A stretch of DNA of 64,000 nucleotides from Rheinheimera pacifica (GCF_900108485.1 NZ_FNXF01000005.1:62001-126000), one strand, 5' to 3'; counted from the first letter of the stretch, positions 1 to 12,527 are shown. Notes: generated by a model not told the origin, from the sequence alone. Program-made: numbers and translations.

Positions 1-67
1 GCGAGTCGTTAAAGTCACGAAACTCAGCAAGGGTTGCTTCCTGAAACCGTCCGCCCCACATTGCCAT
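1..67 (-). CDS. argH: Argininosuccinate lyase, N-terminal fragment (cut by window edge)
   Basis: Reading the minus strand from an ATG at 65-67 gives a protein starting MAMWGGRF and continuing to FNDS, which matches the characteristic start of argininosuccinate lyase (MALWGGRF...FNDS in E. coli). The enzyme splits argininosuccinate into arginine and fumarate, the last step of arginine synthesis. Only about 22 codons are in the window. The start lies 5 bases after the argG stop, so it is the last visible gene of the arg operon. Whether it is fused to an argA domain, as in some Alteromonadales and Vibrio, cannot be seen here. Confidence 0.85.
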   Translation of the reverse strand, partial: MAMWGGRFQEATLAEFRDFNDS

Positions 68-72
68 AATAA

Positions 73-1281
73 TTACCCTTTTTGTTGCTGATGTAGTGCC
101 CGGATACGGCTGGCCAGGCTGTACAAGCGGATAAAGCCGGCTGCGTCTTTCTGGTTGTACACTTCATCGCCCTCAAAGGTGGCAAAGGCTTCAGAGTACA
201 GCGAGTTAGGTGAACGACGCTTCGCCACGGTAACATTGCCTTTATACAGCTTAATGACCACATCACCGGTTAACTGTTCCGCCAGCGAAGTGGCCGCTGC
301 CAGCAGCGCATCTTTTAATGGCGTAAACCAACGGCCATCGTATACCAGCTGGGCAAATTCCTGGCCCACTTCTTCACGGTATTTCAGTGAAGTACGATCA
401 TACACCAGTGCTTCTAAGCCCTTTAACGCCGCCATTAAAATGGTGCCGCCCGGTGTTTCATAGCAACCGCGTGATTTCATGCCGACTAAGCGGTTTTCCA
501 CGATATCAATGCGGCCAACGCCATGCTCAGAACCAATTTCATTTAGCAACTCAATCGCAGCAACCGGTGCTATATCATGGCCGTTGATCTTAGTCAGCTC
601 GCCTTTATCGAAGCTCAGCTCAACATAGGCGGCATGATCCGGCGCCTGCTCCGGTGATTTGGTCCACATCCACACCTGTTCTGAGGGTTCACACCAGGGG
701 TTTTCCAGCTCGCCGCCTTCATGTGAGATATGCCATAAGTTAGCATCGCGGCTGTATATTTTGGTGGCAGACGCCGTAGTTGGCACCTTTTTCTCTGCTA
801 AATAGTTCAGCAGTGACTGACGTGAATTAAACTGCCACTCACGCCACGGTGCAATCACTTTCAGTTGTGGTGCCAGTGCGGCAAAGGCGCCTTCAAAGCG
901 GACCTGATCATTACCTTTACCGGTACAGCCATGGCACAAAGCATCTGCCCCCAGCTCCAGTGCCAGTTTTACCTGGGCACGGGCAATAACCGGCCGCGCC
1001 ATAGAAGTACCCAGCAAATACTGGCCCTCGTATACCGCGCCGGTTTTCAGCGTCGGGTAAATCACTTCTTTAACAAACTCTTCGCGTAAATCGACGATAT
1101 AACAGCTACTGGCACCTGAGTTAATGGCCTTTTGCTCCACTCCGGCCAGCTCTTCATCACCCTGCCCGACATTAGCCACAAAGGCGATAACTTCACAGTT
1201 ATAGTTGTCTTTTAACCATGGCACGATAGCCGAGGTGTCCAGACCGCCGGAATAGGCTAAAACGACTTTTTTGATACTCAT
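73..1281 (-). CDS. argG: Argininosuccinate synthase
   Basis: This 402-residue protein joins citrulline and aspartate with ATP to make argininosuccinate in the cytoplasm. The PP-loop ATP-binding motif AYSGGLDTS is at residues 9-17, and length fits the short bacterial ArgG type (about 400 aa). I start at the ATG at 1279-1281 (MSIKKVV) because it has a GAGGAC ribosome site six bases upstream. A start five codons earlier would overlap argF and lengthen the protein in front of the conserved N-terminus. It lies 7 bases after argF and 5 bases before argH, so it is translated within the argCBFGH operon and shares its ArgR control. Confidence 0.96.
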   Translation of the reverse strand: MSIKKVVLAYSGGLDTSAIVPWLKDNYNCEVIAFVANVGQGDEELAGVEQKAINSGASSCYIVDLREEFVKEVIYPTLKTGAVYEGQYLLGTSMARPVIARAQVKLALELGADALCHGCTGKGNDQVRFEGAFAALAPQLKVIAPWREWQFNSRQSLLNYLAEKKVPTTASATKIYSRDANLWHISHEGGELENPWCEPSEQVWMWTKSPEQAPDHAAYVELSFDKGELTKINGHDIAPVAAIELLNEIGSEHGVGRIDIVENRLVGMKSRGCYETPGGTILMAALKGLEALVYDRTSLKYREEVGQEFAQLVYDGRWFTPLKDALLAAATSLAEQLTGDVVIKLYKGNVTVAKRRSPNSLYSEAFATFEGDEVYNQKDAAGFIRLYSLASRIRALHQQQKG

Positions 1282-1288
1282 AGTGTCC

Positions 1289-2203
1289 TCACGCAAATAA
1301 ACTGATTAATACGGCATTCTGGGCGTGCATGCGGTTTTCCGCCTGCAGTAATACAAGTGACGCCTCGCTGTCGAGTACCTCGCTGGTAACCTCGTGCTCA
1401 CGGTGCGCCGGTAAACAGTGCATAAAATATTTTACCGCCAGGCGTTGCATCACGGCGGTGTTGATCTGATAAGGCTTAAACACGCGTTCAATCTGCTCAG
1501 GGTCGGCTTTATCGCCCATCGACAACCAGGTGTCGGTATAAATAGCGTCGGCACCGGCTGCGGCTGATAAATGCGGGCTTAGCTCCAGCACCGCACCGGT
1601 ATCGGCTGCTATTTTTTGTACCCGCAATAATACCTGGGCATCAGGTGAGAAACCTTGTGGCGTTACTACCGTCATTTTCATGCCGGATAATGCCGCACCA
1701 ATCATCAGCGAATGGCAAACATTATTGCCATCACCGACATAAGCCAGATGCACTTTGGTCAGATCGCCAAAGCGCTCCTTTAATGCCAGCAAATCGGCCA
1801 GTGCCTGACACGGATGATACAAATCACTGAGCGCATTTATCACCGGTTTGTGGCTGGCCTGTGCCAATTGCTCCAAGGTTTGCTGCGAGAATACCCGCGC
1901 CACTATGGCATCGGTCCAGCAGGCCAGATTGCGGCCAAAATCGGCGACGGTTTCGCGTTTACCCATAGCGCCGTTTTGCTGGTCCATATACACACTATGG
2001 CCACCGAGCTTATAAATACCCACATCAAAACTAACACGGGTACGCAACGATGGCTTTTCAAAAACCAGCGCTATGCTCTTACCCGCCAGAGCCTGAGTGT
2101 ATTTTTCCGGTTGCTGCTTCACATTCAGCGCTAAATTCAGCAAATCGTTTAGCATGGCCGGGCTTAATTCAGCCAGACTCAATAGTTGTTTCAGTTTACT
2201 CAT
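1289..2203 (-). CDS. argF: Ornithine carbamoyltransferase
   Basis: A 304-residue enzyme that transfers the carbamoyl group from carbamoyl phosphate to ornithine, giving citrulline. Visible motifs in order: SLRTR (residues 52-56, carbamoyl-phosphate loop), HPCQ (130-133), DTWLSMG (224-230, ornithine loop) and HCLP (262-265, catalytic cysteine). The SMG loop and HCLP motif argue for true ornithine rather than aspartate carbamoyltransferase. It is the third gene of the arg operon, 43 bases after argB and 7 bases before argG. Length and motifs are normal for the family. Confidence 0.96.
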   Translation of the reverse strand: MSKLKQLLSLAELSPAMLNDLLNLALNVKQQPEKYTQALAGKSIALVFEKPSLRTRVSFDVGIYKLGGHSVYMDQQNGAMGKRETVADFGRNLACWTDAIVARVFSQQTLEQLAQASHKPVINALSDLYHPCQALADLLALKERFGDLTKVHLAYVGDGNNVCHSLMIGAALSGMKMTVVTPQGFSPDAQVLLRVQKIAADTGAVLELSPHLSAAAGADAIYTDTWLSMGDKADPEQIERVFKPYQINTAVMQRLAVKYFMHCLPAHREHEVTSEVLDSEASLVLLQAENRMHAQNAVLISLFA

Positions 2204-2246
2204 TTTCAGCTGACCTGCCGCCAGTGCGGCATCCTTGTTTAAGGGA

Positions 2247-3017
2247 CTAACAGACGATGCGTGTGCCTACTGCTTGCTGTCGCATCAGATTTAACAGATC
2301 TTGCGGGTGTTGCCAGCCCGCGACAGTGATACTTCGTCGCAGTGCCTGAGCGGTGTCTAAAGCGGCATCCAGTTTTACTTTCATACCACCTTTGATAATA
2401 CCTTGGCTTACTAATTCTGCAGCCTGGCGACTATTGAGCTCGTTTATCAGCTTGCCTTCGCCATCTAAAATGCCGGGTACGTCGGTTAACAATACCAACT
2501 GGCCTTGTACCAGCTGACAAATAGCCGCAGCAGCTAAATCGGCATTTACATTTAATAACTGGCCTTGCTCGCCATGGCCAACCGAGCTGAATACCGGCGT
2601 AAAACCGGCAGATAACAAATTTTGCAGTAAAGTACCATCTTGTGGTTTAGCTACGCCGACAGCACCCAATTTAGGGTTTAATTCAAAGCGGCAGCTATTA
2701 CCGGCCGATAACGTTAAACCAACCGGCTTTAAACCCTGCAATGAAGCGCGCGCTACCATATGCGCATTAACGGCACCGGCTAAAGCTCCGGCGATCACCG
2801 GCATTTGCTCGGCCGGTGAAATACGCTGGCCGTCGAGCTTTTCGGTATGAAAACCAAACTTAGCCAGCCACTGATCAACCTGATCACCACCGCCGTGTAC
2901 CAGCACCAGCGGATACTGCTGCTTTAATTCGGCACACACAGCCAGCAAGGCATCCAGTGCGCTGTCGTCCTGCAACAGCCGGCCACCCATTTTTAGTACC
3001 AAAGGCGTATTATTCAT
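2247..3017 (-). CDS. argB: Acetylglutamate kinase
   Basis: A 256-residue amino acid kinase that phosphorylates N-acetylglutamate, the second step of the acetylated ornithine route. It begins with the kinase K-x-GG signature (K9, GG 11-12) and has the HGGG substrate/phosphate loop at 41-44. It lacks the N-terminal extension linked to arginine feedback inhibition in hexameric enzymes, so it is probably the short enterobacterial-type kinase (family inference). The start overlaps the end of argC by 8 bases, which suggests translational coupling. Confidence 0.95.
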   Translation of the reverse strand: MNNTPLVLKMGGRLLQDDSALDALLAVCAELKQQYPLVLVHGGGDQVDQWLAKFGFHTEKLDGQRISPAEQMPVIAGALAGAVNAHMVARASLQGLKPVGLTLSAGNSCRFELNPKLGAVGVAKPQDGTLLQNLLSAGFTPVFSSVGHGEQGQLLNVNADLAAAAICQLVQGQLVLLTDVPGILDGEGKLINELNSRQAAELVSQGIIKGGMKVKLDAALDTAQALRRSITVAGWQHPQDLLNLMRQQAVGTRIVC

Positions 3018-4050
3018 GGCTCACCCCGGCAAATAAACCAGCCGTTTCCGGCTTGCCAAAACGTACGTTAGCCGCTTGCATCGCCTGAGCTGCTGCACCT
3101 TTTAACAGGTTATCAATAGCTGATACCACCACCACTTGCTCGCCATCCTGCTGCCAGTAAATATCACAATACGGCGTGCCGGCTACATCGGCAACATTAG
3201 GTGAGTGCGATACTAAACGCACTAATGGCTTGCCGGCGTAAGCGCTATTGAATGCCGCGTTTACCTGCTCAGCAGTGACGCCGGCTTTTAATGTCACCAC
3301 ACTGGTAGCTAAAATACCGCGTTTAAAATTGCCTAAATGCGGCGTAAACACTACTTTTCTGCCTAAATTCTGCTCTATCTCCGGCCGGTGGCGGTGTTTA
3401 AAAAAGCCGTAGGCATTTAGGCCAACTTCACAAAACGAGGTACTAAGCGCAGCTTTACGACCAGCACCGGATACGCCACTGGTAGCGTTGATCACCGGAA
3501 CACAACCCTCGGCCACCAAACCGGCTTTAATCAGCGGTAACAGTGCCAGTGAACAGGCAGTTGGATAACAACCGGGGACTGAAATTAACCTTGGCAATGG
3601 CGTGTTCTGCCATTCCATTAATGAATACACTGCTTCTTCCAGCAATTGAGGATGCTGGTGTTCGTAACCATAATATTGCGGATACAGTTGCGGCTGCTTT
3701 AAACGAAAGGCACCGGATAAATCCACCACATCTATGCCTTGCGCCAACAGCAACGGCGTAACCGCTTCGCTGGCTTCATGCGGCAGGGCTAAAAAAGCCA
3801 CATCAATCTTGCCGTTTAAGGTGCTGGCCAGCTCATCTGTCCACGGCTGAACCAGTATGTCCAGTTGCTGTTTGTAACGCGGATATAAAGAAGAAAACGG
3901 CTCGGCACTGCGCCCGGCCGACGCATAGGCGCCACACAGGTCAAAATAGGGATTGCGCGCTAAAATCACCGCCAGCTCAGCACCGCTGTAACCGGCAGCA
4001 CCTAATACAATGCTGCGTACTAAAGAAGAAGATTTGTCAGTTGATAACAT
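3010..4050 (-). CDS. argC: N-acetyl-gamma-glutamyl-phosphate reductase
   Basis: A 346-residue NADPH-dependent reductase that makes N-acetylglutamate semialdehyde. It has the nucleotide-binding turn GAAGYSG at residues 17-23 and the catalytic cysteine in SVPGCYPTA (C161). It is the promoter-proximal gene of the arg operon, followed with an 8-base overlap by argB. A sigma-70 promoter and twin ARG boxes lie 56-120 bases upstream, so the whole operon should be repressed by arginine-bound ArgR. The N-terminus has about 10 extra residues compared with E. coli ArgC; I see no better downstream start. Confidence 0.95.
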   Translation of the reverse strand: MLSTDKSSSLVRSIVLGAAGYSGAELAVILARNPYFDLCGAYASAGRSAEPFSSLYPRYKQQLDILVQPWTDELASTLNGKIDVAFLALPHEASEAVTPLLLAQGIDVVDLSGAFRLKQPQLYPQYYGYEHQHPQLLEEAVYSLMEWQNTPLPRLISVPGCYPTACSLALLPLIKAGLVAEGCVPVINATSGVSGAGRKAALSTSFCEVGLNAYGFFKHRHRPEIEQNLGRKVVFTPHLGNFKRGILATSVVTLKAGVTAEQVNAAFNSAYAGKPLVRLVSHSPNVADVAGTPYCDIYWQQDGEQVVVVSAIDNLLKGAAAQAMQAANVRFGKPETAGLFAGVSHE

Positions 4051-4105
4051 CGGATACGGCTCTCAAACAGTAAATAACGTATAGGTATAGCACGAAACAG
4101 CCGCT

Positions 4106-4134
4106 AGTGTAGAACGGCCGGCATGCAGTTTCAA
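4106..4134 (-). promoter_or_regulatory. Sigma-70 promoter of the argC operon
   Basis: On the minus strand TTGAAA (4129-4134) and TACACT (4106-4111) are separated by exactly 17 bases. The start of argC is 56 bases downstream of the -10. The -35 overlaps the edge of the first ARG box. Confidence 0.75.
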
Positions 4135-4170
4135 GAATTATTATTCTGTTTTTATGAATTTTTATACAAA
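4132..4170. promoter_or_regulatory. Twin ARG boxes (ArgR operator)
   Basis: Two 18-bp operator sequences lie at 4132-4149 (core AGAAT-TATT-ATTCT) and 4153-4170 (core TGAAT-TTTT-ATACA), separated by 3 bp. The core of the first is a perfect palindrome; the second has one mismatch to the consensus core TGAAT-N4-ATTCA. Paired 18-bp boxes with a 3-bp gap are the arrangement known for hexameric ArgR in E. coli. They abut and overlap the -35 of the argC promoter, consistent with repression by arginine-bound ArgR. Confidence 0.8.
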
Positions 4171-4190
4171 AACAATTAATAACATTTCGG

Positions 4191-7187
4191 CTAAACAGCA
4201 ATGTCTATCCGGTTTCGGCCATTTTGCTTTGCCCGATACAGCGCACTGTCAGAACGTGACAATAACTTATCATAGTGTGCCTCACCGGCAAACTCAGCAA
4301 TGCCCATACTTACCGTAATGCGCAACCCTGAAGCAAATACAGCACAGTCAATCTGCATAATCGCCTGGCGCATGCGTTCGCAAATATCCTGCGCTACTTT
4401 TATCGTGGTGTTCGGCAGCAGTATGGCAAACTCTTCCCCCCCCCAGCGCGCTACGGTATCGTCGGTCCGGCAATGGCTACTAATTTCAGCAGCCACCAGC
4501 TTAAGAATTTCGTCACCAATGCTATGGCTGTAACTGTCATTTACCTGTTTAAAATGATCGATATCCAGCAGCACCAGGCAAAGTGGCAGATTATTGCGTC
4601 GCGAGCGCGCGCATTCACGTGCCAATGCTTCATCAAAGGCGCGGCGGTTTGCCAGCCCGGTTAACGCATCGCACCTTGCCTGTTGTTCAAATTCTTCAGC
4701 CTGGCGTTTTAATTGGACCAGCAGAGCAGAACGCTCTTGATCTACCGCTTTTAAATGATCTGCTTGCTGCTGTAATTCAACGGTTTTTTCCGCCACCTGC
4801 CAACGTAATAATTGCTCACGCCGGCGCAAAGCGTTAAGGCGCCAGCGCAACATTACCAGGCCCAGCAATGTGACCAAACCCACTATCGCCAGCCAGAAAC
4901 CCGGCCTTTGCCAGATATAAGGAAAAATGGTGAAGCTTAAGCTGGCTTCATGTTCGCTCCAGCCGCCTTGCGGATAAGCGGCACTGACTAAAAAGCGATA
5001 CTCTCCTGGTGGCAGGTTGGTGTACTCGGCCACGTTTTGTGAACCCCGCTCCACCCAGTCAGAATCGAACCCCTGCAACCTGGTACGATATTGAATACGC
5101 TGTGGCATAACAAAACCCAGGCCGGCAAAAGCAAATTCCAGCCGGTTAACCCCTGCTGCTAACTGAATTGAAGAGGTTAACTGCCTTTCAGTACCATTAA
5201 CTTTTAAGCTTTCGATCACTATTGGCGGAATATTTGCGGCAAAGCGTTTTAACACCTGAGGTTGTACCATACTGGCGCCTTTGGAGGTCGCAAACCAGAC
5301 AGCACCATCCCGGGCCAACGTAGCAGCTGGCATGGAACCGCCATTGGCCTGGGCACTTTGCATGCCGTCACCTTCACCAAATAACTCATAGTCAAGGTGG
5401 TCACGCTTACCATTGAGTACAGCGGCAATATGCTCGCGCTCCAGCCGCAGTATGCCCCTGTTACTGCTGACCCAAAGATTTTGTTGCCTGTCGATCACCA
5501 CCTGAAATAATTTATCAAATGGCAAACCAACATTCCGCCCCAGCATTGTTAGCTCGCCGCTGCTCAATGAGTAATGAACCAAGCCGCGGTCGGTGGTCAT
5601 CCAGATGGCATCAGCAGCAGTATCCGGTGCAAAGCCGAACGCATATTCCGCCCCATCCAGATTGCTGAGTTCAACCGGTACTATGCTGCCATCTGGCTGC
5701 ATAATTGCCACCCCAGCCCCGGTACCGATAAACAACCTGCCATCAGTGTGCAGATATAACGCCATAATAAAAGGCGCTGGCAACCCCTCTGCGGTGGTAA
5801 AGCTTTTGATGCCATCAGCGCTGACATAGTTGAGCCCCTGCGCTGTGCCCACCCAAAGCGCGCCGTCTTTTGCCGGCACCACCGCGCGAACCTCGTTGGC
5901 TAATAAACCACTTTGCCGATCCAGCCGCCGGGCAATTTTGCCGTTTTGCCACAGCAATACGCCGTCGGTGTAAGTACCAATCCACACCGAACCATCCGCG
6001 GCCTCTGTCAGGCTTAATACAGACTGACCACGGCTGGCAGCAGACAAATCCAGCGTTTTCAGCTGCCGCCCGGCCAAACGGCTAACCCCCTGGCTGCTGC
6101 CAATCCATACTGAACCATCGCTGTGTGCCATTACGCTGCGAACATAATCCCCCGCCAGGCCAAGTTCAGCAGTGTAAGTAACAAAAGGGGCATCACGTAA
6201 ACGAAATAAACCGCCGTTAGTGCCAACCCAAATGCTTTGTTCGCGATCCAGATACAACGATAAAATACGGTTATTTGGCAAGCCACCGGCGATAGTGAGT
6301 TGCTCCAGCCCCAGCTCACTGTAACGCAGCAACCCCCGGTCAGTGGTGCCAATCCAGATTTGTTCATTACTTAACAACAATGATGAAACCGGTAAATCGG
6401 CTAAAGCGTCATCCAACAGTGCACTTTGGCCATTTTGCCAGCTGAATAAGCCACGCTCGGTTCCCGCCAACACTTTGTCGTTATACTGAGCTAACACAAA
6501 TACCGGCGCGGCAGGCATGTCTTCTACTACCACTATTTGCGGCTGCGGCTGTGTTGTATCCAGCCAGGCCAGGCCACGGCCCGAACCAATCCACAGCCGG
6601 CCACTACTATCAACCAATAAGCTGTGTACAACACCACTGGGTAAACCATCAGCCTGGGTATATTGCTGGCGGCTGCCATCCGGTGCCTGCCTGAACACCC
6701 CCTGCCCCTCACTGGCCAGCCAGAAAGCTCCCTGCTGATCCTGAACAACCGCATTAAGTAATACATTAAACGGTGCCCAGCTACGCCAGCCATTGACCGA
6801 ATGCAGGCTGAAACCTCCGCGGGATCCTGCAATCAGCACGTTACCGTCATTGTCTTTATTTAATACCCGGATACCGGAGTCAGGCAGCCCCGTCAGCCCT
6901 CCCCGGCCAAAAATACTGAATTCCCGGCCATTAAAACGAGCAACGCCTTCCCAGGTGGCTATCCACAGATAGCCATCTTCACTCTGACTGATATCATTAA
7001 TGGTGTTGTGCGGCAGGCCATCGCGGGTAGTCCAGCTTTCCTGGAAGTAATTGCTTAGTTTGGCCGGGCTGGCACTGGCACTGGCAAAAAAATTTGTGCT
7101 GCTGCACAACAATACCAGTAGTGTTAACCAGCTATGGCGCATTAATGAGTGTCTGGCAGCACAGCGCCAGCTGAGAACTTCAGACAT
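4191..7187 (-). CDS. Membrane diguanylate cyclase with two-component-regulator-type propeller sensor
   Basis: A 998-residue protein with a hydrophobic signal near residues 16-38. A long series of propeller repeats (blades of the type SxGxxWIGT, roughly 50-650) is followed by a Y_Y_Y-type immunoglobulin-like domain (about 690-755), one membrane helix (about 760-780), a coiled coil, and a GGDEF domain (about 840-998). The catalytic motif is RWGGEEF near residue 917, with an RTDD inhibitory I-site five residues before it, so it should make cyclic di-GMP and be product-inhibited. The sensor faces the periplasm; its ligand is unknown. The GGEEF codons contain a run of nine G. An alternative start at 7142 gives a shorter signal peptide. 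Confidence 0.9.
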   Translation of the reverse strand: MSEVLSWRCAARHSLMRHSWLTLLVLLCSSTNFFASASASPAKLSNYFQESWTTRDGLPHNTINDISQSEDGYLWIATWEGVARFNGREFSIFGRGGLTGLPDSGIRVLNKDNDGNVLIAGSRGGFSLHSVNGWRSWAPFNVLLNAVVQDQQGAFWLASEGQGVFRQAPDGSRQQYTQADGLPSGVVHSLLVDSSGRLWIGSGRGLAWLDTTQPQPQIVVVEDMPAAPVFVLAQYNDKVLAGTERGLFSWQNGQSALLDDALADLPVSSLLLSNEQIWIGTTDRGLLRYSELGLEQLTIAGGLPNNRILSLYLDREQSIWVGTNGGLFRLRDAPFVTYTAELGLAGDYVRSVMAHSDGSVWIGSSQGVSRLAGRQLKTLDLSAASRGQSVLSLTEAADGSVWIGTYTDGVLLWQNGKIARRLDRQSGLLANEVRAVVPAKDGALWVGTAQGLNYVSADGIKSFTTAEGLPAPFIMALYLHTDGRLFIGTGAGVAIMQPDGSIVPVELSNLDGAEYAFGFAPDTAADAIWMTTDRGLVHYSLSSGELTMLGRNVGLPFDKLFQVVIDRQQNLWVSSNRGILRLEREHIAAVLNGKRDHLDYELFGEGDGMQSAQANGGSMPAATLARDGAVWFATSKGASMVQPQVLKRFAANIPPIVIESLKVNGTERQLTSSIQLAAGVNRLEFAFAGLGFVMPQRIQYRTRLQGFDSDWVERGSQNVAEYTNLPPGEYRFLVSAAYPQGGWSEHEASLSFTIFPYIWQRPGFWLAIVGLVTLLGLVMLRWRLNALRRREQLLRWQVAEKTVELQQQADHLKAVDQERSALLVQLKRQAEEFEQQARCDALTGLANRRAFDEALARECARSRRNNLPLCLVLLDIDHFKQVNDSYSHSIGDEILKLVAAEISSHCRTDDTVARWGGEEFAILLPNTTIKVAQDICERMRQAIMQIDCAVFASGLRITVSMGIAEFAGEAHYDKLLSRSDSALYRAKQNGRNRIDIAV

Positions 7188-7291
7188 TACTACTCATCCC
7201 TGTTCATTAAGCAATTGCTAAAGCAATAATGCCGCTCAGATTAACCCAATTTTCAGTTGGCGCCAACCCGGCCAAAGTCCATTTGTTAATG

Positions 7292-7315
7292 AAAAAAGCC
7301 CGTTTGATCACGGGC
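7292..7315 (-). terminator. Rho-independent terminator after metF
   Basis: On the minus strand GCCCGT and ACGGGC form a 6-bp stem with a short loop, followed by TTTTTT. It lies about 20 bases after the metF stop and closes the metBLF operon. Confidence 0.8.
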
Positions 7316-7334
7316 ACAGGTGTAGTAAAGTAGT

Positions 7335-10650
<3,316 letters not shown>

Positions 10651-10656
10651 AATTAA

Positions 10657-11922
10657 TTACCAAAAAGCGCTAAGTGCCGGATTTAACCGAAACTGCTGTT
10701 GTTGTTCATGTTGCTGCCTCACGGTGCCGTCAGCTTTGCCGCTGTTATCTGCCTGCTGGCTGGCACTGGCAACCGCATTAAAAGCCTGCTGTAAATCGGC
10801 CAGCAAGTCATCGGCGTTTTCAATACCTACCGACAAACGGATTAACGTTGGGCCGATACCGGCAGTTTTCTGTGCGGCAGCATCCATTGATGCATGCGTC
10901 ATAGTACCCGGATGGCACACCAGACTTTCAATACCGCCCAGCGACTGTGCCAGCGTAAATAAGCTCAGTGCAGAGAAAAACACCGGCAGCAAGGCTTCGT
11001 CGGCAGCCAAATCAAAACTGCACATCGCACCAAAGCCGCTTTGCTGGGCTTTAGCAATAGCATGGCCAGGATGCTGTGGCAGCCCGGGGTAATACACTTT
11101 AGCCACCAGTGGCTGTTTTGCCAGAAAATCGACTACCCGGGCGGTATTATCCTGCTGCAAACGCAGCCGCGGTTCCAGTGTCCGCAGGCCGCGCAGCGTC
11201 ATATAGCTGTCAAAGGGGGCACCGGTAATACCCAGGCAATTGGCCCACCATTTTAATTCATCGCCCAGTTGCTGCGATTTTGCGATCAATACCCCACCGA
11301 CTATATCGCTGTGGCCGTTAATATATTTAGTAGTGGAATGCACAACAATATCAGCGCCCAGCGCCAGAGGTTGCTGTAATATCGGCGATAAAAAGGTGTT
11401 ATCCACCACCACCAGCGCTTGAAGTGCTTTAGCCAAATCACATACTGCACGCACATCGGTAATTTGCAGCAACGGGTTAGACGGTGTTTCCAGCCAGATC
11501 ATTTTCGGTTTAACCGCCCGGATTTGCTCAGCCCAGTCAGCATGCTGAAAATTTACCACCAGCAGGTTAAAAGCCCGCTTGCGCTGCGCCAGGTTAACAA
11601 ACAACCGGTAACTGCCACCGTAGCAATCATGCGGGATCACTAGCGTATCATCTGGTGTCAGCAGTTGCAGTGCCAGTAAACAGGCCGACATGCCGGTGCT
11701 GGTAACTATAGCCTTTACACCGCCTTCCAGCTCGGCCAGCGTTTCGGCTAATAAATCCCGGGTCGGGTTATTCGAACGTGAATAATCGTACGGGCCGGGT
11801 TGTTTAAAGGCTTTTAATTCATAAGTTGAGGTTAAATACAGCGGTGGGGTAACCGCAGCATGGGCAGAGTCCTGAGCAATACCGGCCCGGGCAGCGATAG
11901 TCGCGGCGTGGCGCTTTGACAT
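10657..11922 (-). CDS. metB: Cystathionine gamma-synthase
   Basis: A 421-residue PLP enzyme of the Cys/Met metabolism family that makes cystathionine from an activated homoserine and cysteine. It shows YDYSRSNNPTRD near residue 45 and the PLP lysine in HSTTKYINGHSD (near K198). Context (metL, metF, metJ, MetJ operator) favours gamma-synthase over cystathionine lyase or O-acetylhomoserine sulfhydrylase. It is about 35 residues longer than E. coli MetB because of a Gln-rich C-terminal tail ending NPALSAFW. It is the first gene of the metBLF operon, with a GAGG ribosome site. Confidence 0.92.
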   Translation of the reverse strand: MSKRHAATIAARAGIAQDSAHAAVTPPLYLTSTYELKAFKQPGPYDYSRSNNPTRDLLAETLAELEGGVKAIVTSTGMSACLLALQLLTPDDTLVIPHDCYGGSYRLFVNLAQRKRAFNLLVVNFQHADWAEQIRAVKPKMIWLETPSNPLLQITDVRAVCDLAKALQALVVVDNTFLSPILQQPLALGADIVVHSTTKYINGHSDIVGGVLIAKSQQLGDELKWWANCLGITGAPFDSYMTLRGLRTLEPRLRLQQDNTARVVDFLAKQPLVAKVYYPGLPQHPGHAIAKAQQSGFGAMCSFDLAADEALLPVFFSALSLFTLAQSLGGIESLVCHPGTMTHASMDAAAQKTAGIGPTLIRLSVGIENADDLLADLQQAFNAVASASQQADNSGKADGTVRQQHEQQQQFRLNPALSAFW

Positions 11923-11938
11923 GGGGAAAACCTCATTT

Positions 11939-12000
11939 AGATGTTTAGACGTCTAAAAGTATAATGATAGAAATAAAGATGTCAAACCATTTAGCCGTCT
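11939..12000. promoter_or_regulatory. MetJ operator: two clusters of met boxes
   Basis: Met boxes (consensus AGACGTCT) occur in two clusters. Cluster A is AGATGTTT (11939, 6/8), AGACGTCT (11947, 8/8) and AAAAGTAT (11955, 5/8) in 8-bp register. Cluster B is AGATGTCA (11977, 6/8), a weak box (11985) and AGCCGTCT (11993, 7/8). Tandem 8-bp boxes are the known binding mode of the MetJ repressor with S-adenosylmethionine. The clusters cover the -10 and -35 of the metB promoter and lie upstream of metJ, so both divergent units are probably repressed. Confidence 0.85.
11958..11985 (-). promoter_or_regulatory. Sigma-70 promoter of metBLF
   Basis: On the minus strand TTGACA (11980-11985) and TATACT (11958-11963) are separated by 16 bases, a near-consensus promoter. 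Each element overlaps one met-box cluster. The metB start is 36 bases downstream of the -10. Confidence 0.8.
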
Positions 12001-12025
12001 ATAATCATTATTTGTTGTACACTAT

Positions 12026-12053
12026 TTGACTGCGCGGCATAACAAGATAGAAT
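12026..12053 (+). promoter_or_regulatory. Probable sigma-70 promoter of metJ
   Basis: TTGACT (12026-12031) and TAGAAT (12048-12053) with a 16-base spacer lie 52 bases before the metJ start codon. The nearest met box ends 25 bases upstream, so MetJ bound there may or may not block this promoter. Confidence 0.6.
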
Positions 12054-12105
12054 TTCGCCACTTGCGTAAAGCAATACAACATAATGACTAATACAAGGTA
12101 ACCAT

Positions 12106-12441
12106 ATGGCTAAGTGGAATGGGGAATATATTCACCCGTACGCGGAACACGGTAAAAAATCAGAACTCGTAAAAAAAATCACCGTATCTATTCCGCTGAA
12201 CGTATTAAAAGTGCTGACCGATGAGCGCACCCGCCGCCAGGTAAACAACCTGCGACATGCAACCAACAGTGAATTATTATGCGAAGCGTTTCTGCATGCA
12301 TTTACCGGCCAGCCACTGCCAGCCGATGAAGATTTACGTAAAGATAACCCGCACCAGATCCCGGCAGAAGTACGCCAGATCTTAACCAGCATGGGCAAAC
12401 CCATTCCGGTGATTATCGAAGCTGACAGCGACGAAGAATAA
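12106..12441 (+). CDS. metJ: Methionine repressor MetJ
   Basis: A 111-residue ribbon-helix-helix repressor. The beta-strand segment [18 protein letters not shown] (near residues 24-41), which contacts the met box, is followed by the helix [22 protein letters not shown], typical of MetJ. E. coli MetJ has 105 residues; the difference is a few acidic C-terminal residues. With S-adenosylmethionine it represses methionine genes. It is divergent from metB, the usual gammaproteobacterial arrangement, and is followed by a strong terminator. Confidence 0.97.
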   Translation: MAKWNGEYIHPYAEHGKKSELVKKITVSIPLNVLKVLTDERTRRQVNNLRHATNSELLCEAFLHAFTGQPLPADEDLRKDNPHQIPAEVRQILTSMGKPIPVIIEADSDEE

Positions 12442-12442
12442 C

Positions 12443-12480
12443 AAACAGAACACCCGCCAGCTGGCGGGTGTTCTGTTTTT
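12443..12480 (+). terminator. Strong palindromic terminator after metJ
   Basis: A 36-bp perfect palindrome (12443-12478; inner part CCCGCCAGCTGGCGGG) continues into a T run ending at 12480, starting directly after the metJ stop. It may also serve the convergent malic enzyme gene, although the T run on the minus strand is weaker. Confidence 0.88.
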
Positions 12481-12527
12481 GCAGCATGTTAACTGCGCGG
12501 TTTAGCGATAACAGTTAAGTCTGGCAA

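Noticed and set aside
24..266. Open frame across the argH start and argG end
   Set aside because: It is in another frame of two well-supported genes.
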